Shown piece after piece: positions 8,927 through 17,381 of a stretch of DNA of 64,000 bases (the first letter of the stretch is position 1; the number at the start of each line of letters is the position of its first letter). The DNA lies in the NCBI RefSeq assembly GCF_012317045.1, contig NZ_CP051154.1, forward strand, positions 3,224,001-3,288,000. Direction: 5' to 3'. The stretch comes from Leifsonia sp. PS1209 (GTDB lineage: Bacteria > Actinomycetota > Actinomycetes > Actinomycetales > Microbacteriaceae). Under the pieces are notes generated by a model, which did not search any database, was not told the DNA's origin, and saw only the letters and a list, made by a program, of their open reading frames with translations. Both the position numbers and the translations under genes were made by a program.

Positions 8927-11044
8927 CTACTGAATGCCCTCGCGCACGAACTGCCACTGCTGGTTCGTGGCGCCCGTCGCCGCGTTCTGCTGGGCGGCGG
9001 CGCCGTTCGCCGTGGACGAGCCGGCGATCTCCAGGGGCTTGCCGCTGTTCGCGTTGGTCAGCGTCCAGTAGCCGCCGCTGGTCGTGAGGTTCCAGTTCTG
9101 GGTGGCGTTCCCGGTCGGACCCCACTGCCCGGCCTGCACCGCGTTGCCCGTCTGCGCACCCGGGATCTCCAGCAGCTTGCCGCTGTTGTCGTTGAACAGC
9201 TGCGTGCTTCCCGTCACCGGGTGGACGTTCCAGATCTGGGTGGGGTTCGCGGTGTCCGCCCACTGGCCGGCCAGCGCGCCGTCAGTGGTGAGCGCCGAGG
9301 CGATCTCCAGCAACTTGCCGCTGTTGCGGTTCACGATCCGGAACTGCGAGTCGAGCTGCGTGCTCGGCTGGTAGACCTGCAGCTGGTCGAGTTCCGCGTA
9401 CGACGTCCCCTTGCTGAACGCGATCGTGTTGGCGCCCGCATTCAGCGTCACCGTCTTCTGCGCCCAGCCGAAGCGGCCCCAGTCGACCGTCGCCGGATAG
9501 CTGATGCTCGACGCCGTCCCACCGTTCACCGAGACGTTGTGCGTGCTCGCCGCACCTGTGCCGTTGTCGTACCGCACGTTGAGCGTGTACGAGCCCGCGC
9601 TCGGAACGCGCACCGTGAACGTGACGGCACTCGTGCTGTTGTTGATGTTGCCGACCTTGCTCCCGTTGGCGGCGTTCACATCGGTCACCAGCGAGGTGTC
9701 GGACGTGCGTGCCGCCTTCTCCGCCTCGTACTGCTGCGCATCCAGCGGGATCGAACCCACGCGGATGTCGTTGTACGTGGTCGCCGCGTTCTCCACGTTC
9801 GTCGCCTGGTAGAGCGTGCGCCCGTCGACGCTGGTGTCGAAGCTCTGCGCGAACCCGGAGAATGTGCCGCCCGCCGTGTCGGTCGAGTCGTAGGTGACCG
9901 CCATCGGCAGCCGCTCCCACGGTCCGGCACCCAGGTTGTAGTTGACGTAGAAGTCCTGGCCGCCGCTGATGTTCCCCGAGGCGTCGAGACCCCACTTGGA
10001 TGCGACGACCACCATCCCCTTCGGGCCGCCGGTCGGCACCCACTTCACGTACGGGGACGAGCCGATCCCGCGCCCGTTGGCGAGGGCGATCTGCGTGCCG
10101 ATGCTCGTGCTGGGCGACCAGGTGACCCCATCCGGAGAGATCTTGAAGTACACCGGCGCCGTGTTGTTGGTCTGGCTCGGCCGGTTGACGACCTCGAACG
10201 TGGCGAGGTAGCGGCCGTCCGGCAGCTTCGTCACCGTGATCATGCCCGGGCGGTCGCTCTGGTTGGTCGGCGCGGACACGTTGCCGAGCGCACCCCAGGT
10301 GAGGCCGCCGTCGCTGGACTCACGGTACGAGACCGCCTGCAGCACGCCGTTCGCCTTCTGCCGCTCGTCCGAGAAGTACGCGGCGAGCTTGCCGTTTCCG
10401 TCGACGATCAGCGACGGCTCCCACACCGTCGTGGTGGTGGAGGTGGGAGACGGGTCGTACGTCGCGGGGCCGCCGGTGTCGATGGTGCTGAGATACGACC
10501 AGGTGGCTCCGTGGTCAGCGCTCTTGTAGACGACGAGCCTGCTGCTCGACCGGTCCGTGGGCATGATCATGCCGGAGAGCAGGATCGTGCCGGCCGGGAG
10601 GTTGCCGACCTGCTGGGGCAGCTCGTAGAGGAACGGCTGCGACGTGCGCGCGAGCGTCGGGAAGTCGTTGTTCGGGACGACGTCGGTGAGGTGCGTCCAC
10701 GTCGTCCCGTTATCGGTGCTCCGGTAGATCGGGTACACCTGCTTGCCGCCGACGAGCACCAGCTGGTCGTAGGTGACGAGCTGGGTGCCGTTGGATGTTC
10801 CGCTGTTCTTCAGGACGATGTTCTTGGCGTAGGTGGTTCCCGCCGCGCGTCCGCCCTCCGGATTGAAGGACGTCCCGGCCGCGGGCGAGTACACCAGCGC
10901 GCCGTTGCCTGTCGTGACGGCCTCGGCGGGAGGGGCGATCGCCGCCTGGGCGAACACGGCGACTGCTGCCGCGGTGAGAGCTGCCGCCAGCATCCGGCGG
11001 CGGAAGGTTCGCGGCTGGGCCGCTCCCCCGGTGGATCCGATCAT
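8927..11044 (-). CDS. Secreted sialidase-fold (GH93-like) hydrolase with CBM6/35 and ricin-type modules
   Basis: 705 residues. Residues 1-42 are a signal peptide (FRRRMLAAALTAAAVAVFAQ then PPAEA). Residues about 45-440 form a BNR/sialidase-type propeller with Asp-box-like repeats STDNGTTWTHL, SADHGATWSYL, SSDGGLTWGAL and SPDGVTWS. Residues about 445-575 are a CBM6/35-like beta-sandwich starting QYEAEKA and ending YAELDQLQVYQ. Residues about 580-705 are a ricin B-like (CBM13) trefoil with three repeats ending QIWNVHP, QNWNLTT and QQWQFV. GH93 exo-arabinanases share this propeller, and the adjacent GH51 gene favours release of arabinose or arabinobiose outside the cell; other sialidase-fold activities are possible. 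The ATG at 11044 has GGAG upstream. It lies 141 bp after GH51, perhaps on the same transcript. Confidence 0.75.
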   Translation of the reverse strand: MIGSTGGAAQPRTFRRRMLAAALTAAAVAVFAQAAIAPPAEAVTTGNGALVYSPAAGTSFNPEGGRAAGTTYAKNIVLKNSGTSNGTQLVTYDQLVLVGGKQVYPIYRSTDNGTTWTHLTDVVPNNDFPTLARTSQPFLYELPQQVGNLPAGTILLSGMIMPTDRSSSRLVVYKSADHGATWSYLSTIDTGGPATYDPSPTSTTTTVWEPSLIVDGNGKLAAYFSDERQKANGVLQAVSYRESSDGGLTWGALGNVSAPTNQSDRPGMITVTKLPDGRYLATFEVVNRPSQTNNTAPVYFKISPDGVTWSPSTSIGTQIALANGRGIGSSPYVKWVPTGGPKGMVVVASKWGLDASGNISGGQDFYVNYNLGAGPWERLPMAVTYDSTDTAGGTFSGFAQSFDTSVDGRTLYQATNVENAATTYNDIRVGSIPLDAQQYEAEKAARTSDTSLVTDVNAANGSKVGNINNSTSAVTFTVRVPSAGSYTLNVRYDNGTGAASTHNVSVNGGTASSISYPATVDWGRFGWAQKTVTLNAGANTIAFSKGTSYAELDQLQVYQPSTQLDSQFRIVNRNSGKLLEIASALTTDGALAGQWADTANPTQIWNVHPVTGSTQLFNDNSGKLLEIPGAQTGNAVQAGQWGPTGNATQNWNLTTSGGYWTLTNANSGKPLEIAGSSTANGAAAQQNAATGATNQQWQFVREGIQ

Positions 11045-11141
11045 CGTGTGTCTCCGATCTGAGAGTTCGCGTCGCGGGAATCCGTGGCGCAGTGCCGACG
11101 CGGTCCGCGCCGTCACGCCTGAGGGGGTAAGCGTGCTGGGG

Positions 11142-11192
11142 GTGGGAGGTTCTACCGGTGGGGAGGTTCTACGGGTGGGAAGGGTCTAAGCG
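11142..11192. repeat. Three degenerate 16-18 bp tandem repeats
   Basis: GTGGGAGGTTCTACCG, GTGGGGAGGTTCTACGG and GTGGGAAGGGTCTAAGCG follow one another. The last unit contains the stop codon of the GH51 gene (CTA at 11186-11188 read on the minus strand). It could be local slippage; no function is evident. Confidence 0.5.
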
Positions 11193-12721
11193 GTGACCGG
11201 GTTCTGTGGGGTGAGCAGGATCTCCGTCCAGGAGACGGCGGGCAGGTCGATCCGCAGGACGCCCCCGTCCGTGCTGACGGTGGTGTTGTCGGCGAGGGCG
11301 ACGCGTTCCGGGTTCTCGCGGTTGTTGGAGGCTGTGATGTCCGCGTCGCTCAGCGTGCGTGCGGTGACCGCGTATGTGCCGGGGTGCGCGCGGGACGGGA
11401 GGTCGATCTCGAGGGAGGTCCCGGCATCCACGGCCCGGTTGACGACGTAGACCGCGATGCTGCCCGTGCTCTCGTCGAGGCTCGCGACGGCGTCGACGAG
11501 CGGCACGTCTCCGAAACGCTCGGTCGGGTAGCTGTCGCTCACCGGGGTCACGTCGAGGGCGATGCCGGTGGCGTTGGCCGCCGTCGCCGCGAACGGGAAG
11601 AAGGTGGTCTGGCGCCAGGATGCGCCACCCGGCTCCGTCATGATCGGCGCGATCACGTTGACGAGCTGGGCGAGGGAGGCGCTGGTCACCCGGTCGGCGT
11701 GCTTCAGCAGGGTGATGAGCAGGCTGCCGAACACCACAGCATCCGCCACCGTGTACTCGTCCTCGAGCAGGCGGGGCGCAATCGGCCAGTTGTCGACGCC
11801 GGTGATCTTGTCGACGTTCTCGTAGCGGCTGTTGTACCAGATGTTCCACTCGTCGAACGAGATGTTGATCGTCTTGTCGCTGCCGCGCACCGCCTTGACG
11901 TGGTCGGCGGTGGCGGTGACGCTGCGGATGAAGTGGTCCATGTCGATCCCGGATGCGAGGAAGCTCGCCAGGTCGCCGGTGTTCTCGTAGTACGCGTGGC
12001 AGGAGATGTAGTCGACCGCGTCGTACGCGTGGGTGAGCACGACGCGCTCCCACTCGGCGAACGTCGGCATCGACGAACTCGACGAGCCGCAGATCACCAG
12101 CTCCAGGTCGGGGTCGAACGCCTTCATCGCGCGTGCCGTCTGGGCGGCGACCTTGCCGTAGTCGTCGGCGGAGCGGTGTCCGAGCTGCCACGGGCCGTCC
12201 ATCTCGTTGCCGAGGCACCAGATGCGCACGTCGAACGGCTCCGCGCGTCCGTTCGCCGCCCTCCGGTCCGCGCGCGCCGTGCCCTGCGCGAGGTTGGCGT
12301 ACTCGAGCAGTTCCAGCGCCTCCGGCGTTCCCCGGGTGCCGAGGTTCACGGCGAGCATGAGCTCGCTGCCCACGGCGTCCAGCCAGCGCTGGAACTCGTG
12401 CAGGCCCACCTCGTTCGTCTCGGTGGTGTGCCAGGCCAGGTCGAGCCTGGTCGGCCGTTCCTCCCGCGGGCCGACACTGTCCTCCCAGTTGAAGCCGGAG
12501 ACGAAGTTGCCTCCCGGGTACCGGATGGCGGTGACGCCGAGCTCCTTGACGAGGTCGATGACGTCGGTGCGGAAGCCGTCGCCGTCGGCCAGCGGGTGGC
12601 CCGGCTCGTAGATGCCGTCGTAGACCGAGCGGCCGAGGTGCTCGACGAACGAGCCGAACAGCCGAGGGTTGATGGCGCCGATCCTGGCCGACGTGTTGAT
12701 GGTGAGGTGTGCGATGTGCAT
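11186..12721 (-). CDS. Intracellular alpha-L-arabinofuranosidase, GH51
   Basis: 511 residues with no signal peptide, so it acts on imported arabino-oligosaccharides in the cytoplasm. GH51 hallmarks are FGSFVEHLGRSVYDGIYEP at residues 22-40, RYPGGNFVSGFNWED at 67-81, the acid/base glutamate E173 in WCLGNEMDGPW and the nucleophile E291 in ISFDEWNIWY. The reaction is retaining hydrolysis of terminal alpha-L-arabinofuranosyl residues to free L-arabinose. It is the fifth gene of the minus-strand operon that starts with the binding protein at 17214 and follows the GH1-like gene by 12 bp. Free arabinose could then enter the oxidative route encoded at 28-33 kb, which is an inference from shared location. 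Confidence 0.93.
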   Translation of the reverse strand: MHIAHLTINTSARIGAINPRLFGSFVEHLGRSVYDGIYEPGHPLADGDGFRTDVIDLVKELGVTAIRYPGGNFVSGFNWEDSVGPREERPTRLDLAWHTTETNEVGLHEFQRWLDAVGSELMLAVNLGTRGTPEALELLEYANLAQGTARADRRAANGRAEPFDVRIWCLGNEMDGPWQLGHRSADDYGKVAAQTARAMKAFDPDLELVICGSSSSSMPTFAEWERVVLTHAYDAVDYISCHAYYENTGDLASFLASGIDMDHFIRSVTATADHVKAVRGSDKTINISFDEWNIWYNSRYENVDKITGVDNWPIAPRLLEDEYTVADAVVFGSLLITLLKHADRVTSASLAQLVNVIAPIMTEPGGASWRQTTFFPFAATAANATGIALDVTPVSDSYPTERFGDVPLVDAVASLDESTGSIAVYVVNRAVDAGTSLEIDLPSRAHPGTYAVTARTLSDADITASNNRENPERVALADNTTVSTDGGVLRIDLPAVSWTEILLTPQNPVTA

Positions 12722-12733
12722 GGATGTGTTCCG

Positions 12734-14035
12734 TTACGGGTTCGGCGTGAGGCGGCTGGCGGGCAGGTCGGACAGGGCGGACAGGGCGGACGTGGCGTGG
12801 TGCCGATAGCGGTCGGCGACCGGGTTCCGGGAGCGGAGGAGACCGTCGCCGGTCTCGACGAGGTCGTAGAGGCCCATCGTGAGCAGGTGGTCGGCGCGCG
12901 GGTTCTCACTGTGCCGCCAGGTCCACTCGTACATGTCGAAGAGAGGCCACCAGGTGTATCCGACGATGTCCGTCCCCTCCGCGCGCATCCGGTGCACGAG
13001 CGCGACGGAGTCGTCGAGCCAGGCGATGCGTTCCTCGACGCTGCCGGTGACGCAGGTCTCGGTGACCATGACGGGCGCTCCGTACCGGTCGGCGTACGAC
13101 TGCAGCGCATCCCGGAGCCCGGCGGCGCCCCTGTCGACCGATGGCCGGGGGTCGGCGAAGCCGCCCGCGTGGTGCACGCCCGCCTCGAACAGCTCGGTGG
13201 AGTGGCGCGGGTAGTAGTTGACGCCCATCACATCCGGCTGCACGGTGTGCTCAGCGAACCAGGCGAGGTCGTCGTCGCTCAGCCCGTTGGCGCGGAGGCC
13301 GGCGGCCAGCGGATGGCCGTCGTCCACCCGGCCCGTGACGAGGTCCTCCACCAGGTGCACCTGCTCCGAGAGCCGCGCAGCCTCCTCCGCGTGCTCGGGG
13401 GCCGTGTCCGCGCCGACGAACGTCATCGCGGCATCCACGTGGACGAAGGATGCGCCGGGCAGCACCTCTGCGATGCCGCGCTGCGTGTGCACGAAGCCGC
13501 GCGCGAGGTTGGCCGCGATGGTGGTGAAGCCGCGCGCACCGGAGAGGTACGGAGGCCAGTACGCGTACTCGCCGGCGAACAGCGCATGGATCACCGGCTC
13601 GTTCACCGGCGTGTAGTCCTGTGCGACGTCGGCGTAGCGCTCGGCGAACCGGACGGCGTACTCGGCGACGTGCTGCGGATAGTCCGGATGCGCGAACTGG
13701 TCGTCCAGCCAGGTCGGCGTGCCGTAGTGCAGCAGGTCGACGATCGGGCGCAGCCCGGCGTCCGCCATGCTCGCCAGCGCACGGTCGGTCCACGACCAGT
13801 CCCAGCGTCCTGGCTCCGGTGCGACGCGGTACCAGGGCACGCCCCAGCGCAGCAGCTCAGCACCGACCCCGGCCGCGAGCCGGAAGTCGTCGTCGAACCG
13901 TTCGTAGTGCTCTGTCAGCTCGTATTCGTCGATGGCGCGCTCGCCCGGCCGCGTCTGCGGCACGAAGGTGTCCTCGATGCCGAGCGCGAAACGCAGGCGG
14001 CCGTCCTCGAACCAGCGAGGGGTCTGTCGGGTCAT
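12734..14035 (-). CDS. GH1-like family glycoside hydrolase
   Basis: 433 residues, close to normal GH1 length. The clan A acid/base E146 sits in YTPVNEPVIH as in GH1. The nucleophile region reads MVTETCVTG with E326, where GH1 enzymes normally have (I/V)TENG; the altered residues next to the nucleophile suggest a shifted specificity. The ATG at 14035 is 5 bp downstream of the permease stop, so translation is probably coupled. It is cytoplasmic. Being between a CUT1 importer and GH51, it may remove the non-arabinose sugar (galactose, glucose or fucose type) from an imported arabinoside. The substrate cannot be read from the sequence. Confidence 0.78.
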   Translation of the reverse strand: MTRQTPRWFEDGRLRFALGIEDTFVPQTRPGERAIDEYELTEHYERFDDDFRLAAGVGAELLRWGVPWYRVAPEPGRWDWSWTDRALASMADAGLRPIVDLLHYGTPTWLDDQFAHPDYPQHVAEYAVRFAERYADVAQDYTPVNEPVIHALFAGEYAYWPPYLSGARGFTTIAANLARGFVHTQRGIAEVLPGASFVHVDAAMTFVGADTAPEHAEEAARLSEQVHLVEDLVTGRVDDGHPLAAGLRANGLSDDDLAWFAEHTVQPDVMGVNYYPRHSTELFEAGVHHAGGFADPRPSVDRGAAGLRDALQSYADRYGAPVMVTETCVTGSVEERIAWLDDSVALVHRMRAEGTDIVGYTWWPLFDMYEWTWRHSENPRADHLLTMGLYDLVETGDGLLRSRNPVADRYRHHATSALSALSDLPASRLTPNP

Positions 14036-14040
14036 GCCGG

Positions 14041-14919
14041 TCACTTCAATCCGGTTGTCGCGACCGATTCGATGAACCGGCGCTGGACGATCAGGAACAG
14101 GATGGCGAGGGGCAGCACCGCGATCAGCGAGCCGGCCATCATCGTGCCGTACGGGATGATCCCGCTCGGCCCGGTCAGCAGCGTGAGCCCCGAGGTGACG
14201 GTTCCCATCTCCGGCGTCGTCGTGAAGACCAGCGGCCAGAGCAGGTCGTTCCAGTTGTTCACGAAGGTGAAGATGCCGAGCGTGAGCAGGGCGGGAAGCG
14301 CGTTCGGCAGCACGACGCTGCGGAACACCCGGAACTCGCTCGCGCCGTCGATGCGCGCCGCGTTGTCGAGGTCGCGCGGGAGGGCGATGAAGAACTGGCG
14401 GAGGAAGAAGATCCCGAACGCGTCCGCTGCGCGCGGCAGGATGAGCCCGGCGAACGTGTTCACCAGCCCGAGGTTGCCGACCAGCTGGTAGATCGGGATG
14501 AGCGTCGCCTGGAACGGGATCATCAGGCTCGCGACGATCACGATCAGGAGCACCCTGTTCCCGCGGAAGTCCAGCCGCGCCAGGGCGTACGCCGCCAGCG
14601 AGTCGAAGACGAGGGCGAACAGCGTCACCCCTCCCGCGAACACGAAGCTGTTCAGGAACAGCCTCGCGAACGGCAGGTCGGCGAAGATGCGCGTGAAGTT
14701 GTCGAGCGTCCAGGCGCCCGGCGCGAGCGTCGGAGGGTACGCGTTGATCTCGGAGGACGGCTTGAACGCCGTGAAGACGATGACGATCACGGGCAGCAGC
14801 ACGATCAGCGTCAGCGCGAGCACTGCCGCGAACAGCAGCCACCTGGATGCGCGCTTGCCGACGCGCAGGCCGGGCCGCGTGAGCGTCCCCCGTCGGTTCT
14901 GGATGGTCGAAGTGGTCAT
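14041..14919 (-). CDS. CUT1 sugar ABC importer, permease (MalG type)
   Basis: 292 residues with six expected membrane helices; the first is LLFAAVLALTLIVLLPVIV. The cytoplasmic EAA loop reads ARIDGASEFRVFRSVVLPNA, which docks the ATPase. It ends in the short tail typical of MalG-like subunits. It shares one base with the upstream permease (TGATG arrangement at 14919), so the two are co-translated and form a heterodimer. No ATP-binding gene is present in this operon. The substrate is probably an arabinoside or arabino-oligosaccharide, judged from the GH51 and GH1-like genes downstream. Confidence 0.92.
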   Translation of the reverse strand: MTTSTIQNRRGTLTRPGLRVGKRASRWLLFAAVLALTLIVLLPVIVIVFTAFKPSSEINAYPPTLAPGAWTLDNFTRIFADLPFARLFLNSFVFAGGVTLFALVFDSLAAYALARLDFRGNRVLLIVIVASLMIPFQATLIPIYQLVGNLGLVNTFAGLILPRAADAFGIFFLRQFFIALPRDLDNAARIDGASEFRVFRSVVLPNALPALLTLGIFTFVNNWNDLLWPLVFTTTPEMGTVTSGLTLLTGPSGIIPYGTMMAGSLIAVLPLAILFLIVQRRFIESVATTGLK

Positions 14920-15869
14920 CAGCTGAGGTCCTTTTCACGACGGCCGAAGAAGCGGAACTGCACCAGGCTGAGGATCAGCGTCGCCAGCAGCAGCACGTAC
15001 GACAGGGCGGACGCGAGGCCGAGGTCGAGCTTCTTGAAGCCCTCCTGGTAGATCTCCATGACGACGGTCTGGGTGCTGCGGTACGGGCCGCCTCCCGTCA
15101 TCACGTAGATCTGGTCGAACGCCTGCAGCGCGGCGATCATGGCGAAGATCACGACGAAGGCGAGCGTGTTGCTCAGCTGCGGCAGCGTGATGTTGGTGAA
15201 CCGCTTCCAGGCGCCCGCACCGTCGATGCGGGCCGCCTCGTACAGGCTCACCGGGATCTCCTGCAGTCCGGCGATGAAGATCACCATGTAGAAGCCGAAG
15301 CTCTTCCACACGGCCACCAGCACGACCGTCGGCATGGCGAGCACGGGATCCTGCAGGACGTTGCCGAGCTGGATGCCGACCGACCGCAACCAGAAGTTGA
15401 GGAGCCCGACCTGCGGGTCGAGCAGGTACGACCAGGCGAAGGCGGCGACCGCGAGCGAGACGATGAACGGCACGAACAGCGCCGTGCGGAAGAACCCGCG
15501 CCCGGCCAGCCGGGGGTTGTTGAGCAGCAGCGCGAGGGCGAGCGCCCCGATCAGCGCGGTCGGCGTGAACAGCACCGCGTAGAGCGCGGTGGTCGACAGC
15601 GTGCCCAGGATGCTCGGGTTCGTGAAGATCTCGACGTAGTTGCCGAAGCCCACCCACTGCTCCGGCCCGAACCCGCTGCTGTCGGTGAACGACGTGCGGA
15701 GCGCCGAGAGCATCGGCCAGGCGACGAAGGCGGTGAGGATGATCAGTGCCGGCAGCAGGAAGATCAGCGCGATGCGGGCCGATCCCTTGCGCGTCCTGAT
15801 CGGTCCGCGACCCCCGAGGGGCGCCGGAGGCCGGTAGGCCCGTTTGGGTGGTCTGACGGTCGTTGTCAT
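14919..15869 (-). CDS. CUT1 sugar ABC importer, permease (MalF type)
   Basis: 316 residues. A basic N-terminus (PPKRAYRPPAPLGGRGPIR) precedes the first helix (IALIFLLPALIILTAFVAW). The EAA loop is ARIDGAGAWKRFTNITLPQL. The motif TGGGPYRSTQTVV before the last helices is characteristic of the MalF/UgpA subgroup. Partner of the permease at 14041; both depend on the lipoprotein encoded at 15952 and on an ATPase encoded elsewhere. It is separated from the binding-protein gene by 82 bp holding a stable hairpin, which would let the binding protein be made in excess. Confidence 0.92.
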   Translation of the reverse strand: MTTTVRPPKRAYRPPAPLGGRGPIRTRKGSARIALIFLLPALIILTAFVAWPMLSALRTSFTDSSGFGPEQWVGFGNYVEIFTNPSILGTLSTTALYAVLFTPTALIGALALALLLNNPRLAGRGFFRTALFVPFIVSLAVAAFAWSYLLDPQVGLLNFWLRSVGIQLGNVLQDPVLAMPTVVLVAVWKSFGFYMVIFIAGLQEIPVSLYEAARIDGAGAWKRFTNITLPQLSNTLAFVVIFAMIAALQAFDQIYVMTGGGPYRSTQTVVMEIYQEGFKKLDLGLASALSYVLLLATLILSLVQFRFFGRREKDLS

Positions 15870-15882
15870 GGTGTCTCCACAG

Positions 15883-15917
15883 CGGTAGCCGCCGCGCCGG
15901 ACGGGCGGCGGCTACCG
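15883..15917 (-). terminator. Intercistronic hairpin between binding protein and permease genes
   Basis: CGGTAGCCGCCGC (15883-15895) and GCGGCGGCTACCG (15905-15917) are perfect 13-bp arms with a 9-nt loop. It lies inside the operon just after the binding-protein stop and has no T-run. It is better read as a 3'-end stabiliser or partial terminator than a full stop. Confidence 0.65.
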
Positions 15918-15951
15918 GGTTGTCGGAACTGCTCTGTTAGGTGCTCAGCGC

Positions 15952-17214
15952 CTATTTGCTCAGCGCTTGGGTGACCTTGGTGGACGCCGCGCTCAGCAGG
16001 TCGCTGGGGTCTCCCCCCGCGAGCGACTTCTGCGTCGCCTCGTCGACCGCCGAGAGCACATCCACGCTGTTGGCGACGCCGGGCAGCAGCGGACGGGCGG
16101 TTCCCGAGATGGCCGTCAGCGCCGCGACCACCGGGTTCGACGACACGTCGGAGGCGGGGATGTCGGTGCGCAGGGGCGGCCAGCCGGAGCCGAGGGACCA
16201 CTTGGTCGCGACCTCTTTGGTGAAGAAGTAGTCGAAGAACTTCTTGGCCGCAGCCTGCTTGGTCGAGTCGGCCTGCGCGGTCACGGCCGCACTGATGCCG
16301 ATCGCCGACGCCGCCTGCTCCTTCGGGCCGGCGGGGATGCCCGCGATACCCCAGTCGATCTTCGCGTCTGCTGCGACCCCTGCCATCCACGGGCCGCCGA
16401 TCTCCATCGCGGCCTTGCCGGAGCTGAACAGCTTGTCGGACGCGACGCCGTCGAGTCCGGTGGGCGAGATGTGCCCGGTGGTGACCGCGTTCGACCAGAA
16501 CTTCAGGGTCTCCACGTTGGCGGCGGAGTCGACGACGGACTTGCCGCTCTTCACGATGTCTCCGCCGTTGCCGTAGAACAGGCTGGCCCAGACGCCGTTG
16601 CCGACGGTGGCGTGGTCGGGCAGCGCGAGGCCGTACTGCTCCGGCGTGCCGTCGCCGTTCTCGTCGACGGTCAGCTTCTTGGCATCGGCGACCCACTCGT
16701 CCCAGGTGGTCGGGAAGGTGGTGATGCCGGCTTTCTCGAACAGGCCCTTGTTGTAGATGACGGAGAGCGGGACGAAGCCGGTCGGCACGCCGAAGTACGA
16801 CCCGTCGACCTTCTCCATCTCGACGGCGCGCGGATTGAGGTTGGCGCTCTTGATGCTGTCGGACGCGTAGAAGTCGTCGAGCTTCGCGAACGCGCCCTTG
16901 CTGGCGTAGACGGGGAGGTTCTCTGCGGGGAGGGCGACGATGTCCGGGCCCTTCTTCGCGCTGAGCGCCGGGAGGAGGGTGTCGCCGATGACGGCCCAGG
17001 TCTTGGTGGTGGTCTTGATCGTGATGTTCTTCTGCGACTTATTGAAGTCGTCGACGATCTGATCGAGGACCTTGCCGTCTGCCTCGGTGTATCCGTGCCA
17101 GAAGGTCAGATCGACGTGGGAGGAGGACGATGAGCCGGTGCCGGAGCCTGAGCAGCCCGCCAGCGCGACGGCCGCCCCCGCCGCGAGCGCGACGGCCGCG
17201 ATGAGTTTCTTCAT
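15952..17214 (-). CDS. CUT1 sugar ABC importer, substrate-binding lipoprotein
   Basis: 420 residues. The signal peptide KKLIAAVALAAGAAVALAGC ends in a lipobox (LAGC), so the mature protein is lipid-anchored outside the membrane, followed by a Ser/Gly linker. The rest is a family 1 periplasmic-binding fold: VDLTFWHGYTEADGKVLDQ, then DIVALPAENLPVYAS, VIYNKGLFEKAG and AAMEIGGPWMAG, typical of sugar-oligomer binders. The ATG at 17214 gives a normal short n-region; an in-frame ATG 66 bp upstream lies inside the leader and is rejected. First gene of the region A operon. A near-consensus promoter with LacI-type operators lies about 50-110 bp upstream. Confidence 0.93.
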   Translation of the reverse strand: MKKLIAAVALAAGAAVALAGCSGSGTGSSSSSHVDLTFWHGYTEADGKVLDQIVDDFNKSQKNITIKTTTKTWAVIGDTLLPALSAKKGPDIVALPAENLPVYASKGAFAKLDDFYASDSIKSANLNPRAVEMEKVDGSYFGVPTGFVPLSVIYNKGLFEKAGITTFPTTWDEWVADAKKLTVDENGDGTPEQYGLALPDHATVGNGVWASLFYGNGGDIVKSGKSVVDSAANVETLKFWSNAVTTGHISPTGLDGVASDKLFSSGKAAMEIGGPWMAGVAADAKIDWGIAGIPAGPKEQAASAIGISAAVTAQADSTKQAAAKKFFDYFFTKEVATKWSLGSGWPPLRTDIPASDVSSNPVVAALTAISGTARPLLPGVANSVDVLSAVDEATQKSLAGGDPSDLLSAASTKVTQALSK

Positions 17215-17262
17215 TGAATGCCTCTCAGAGTGACCGACGACGGCGTCGATCCACGGGTTTTT

Positions 17263-17321
17263 ACAACGTTGAATTTTCAACGTTGTATCGGATTATAGAA
17301 AGAACCATTTCCGGATGTCAA
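17263..17321 (-). promoter_or_regulatory. Region A promoter with LacI-A operators
   Basis: On the minus strand TTGACA (17316-17321) and TATAAT (17292-17297) are separated by 18 bp: an essentially consensus promoter for the binding-protein operon. Immediately downstream, at 17263-17286, two CAACGTTG palindromes (17264-17271 and 17278-17285) form a larger inverted repeat with 11-bp arms ACAACGTTGAA / TTCAACGTTGT around TT. A third, imperfect CAACGTTC overlaps the -35. A repressor bound here would block initiation. A matching CAACGTTG lies before the lacI-A gene. Confidence 0.8.
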
Positions 17322-17381
17322 CGTTCGGTATCGTTAGCGTCTCACGCCCTCGATGGCGCGACCGACGAATGGAGTCGCCGA

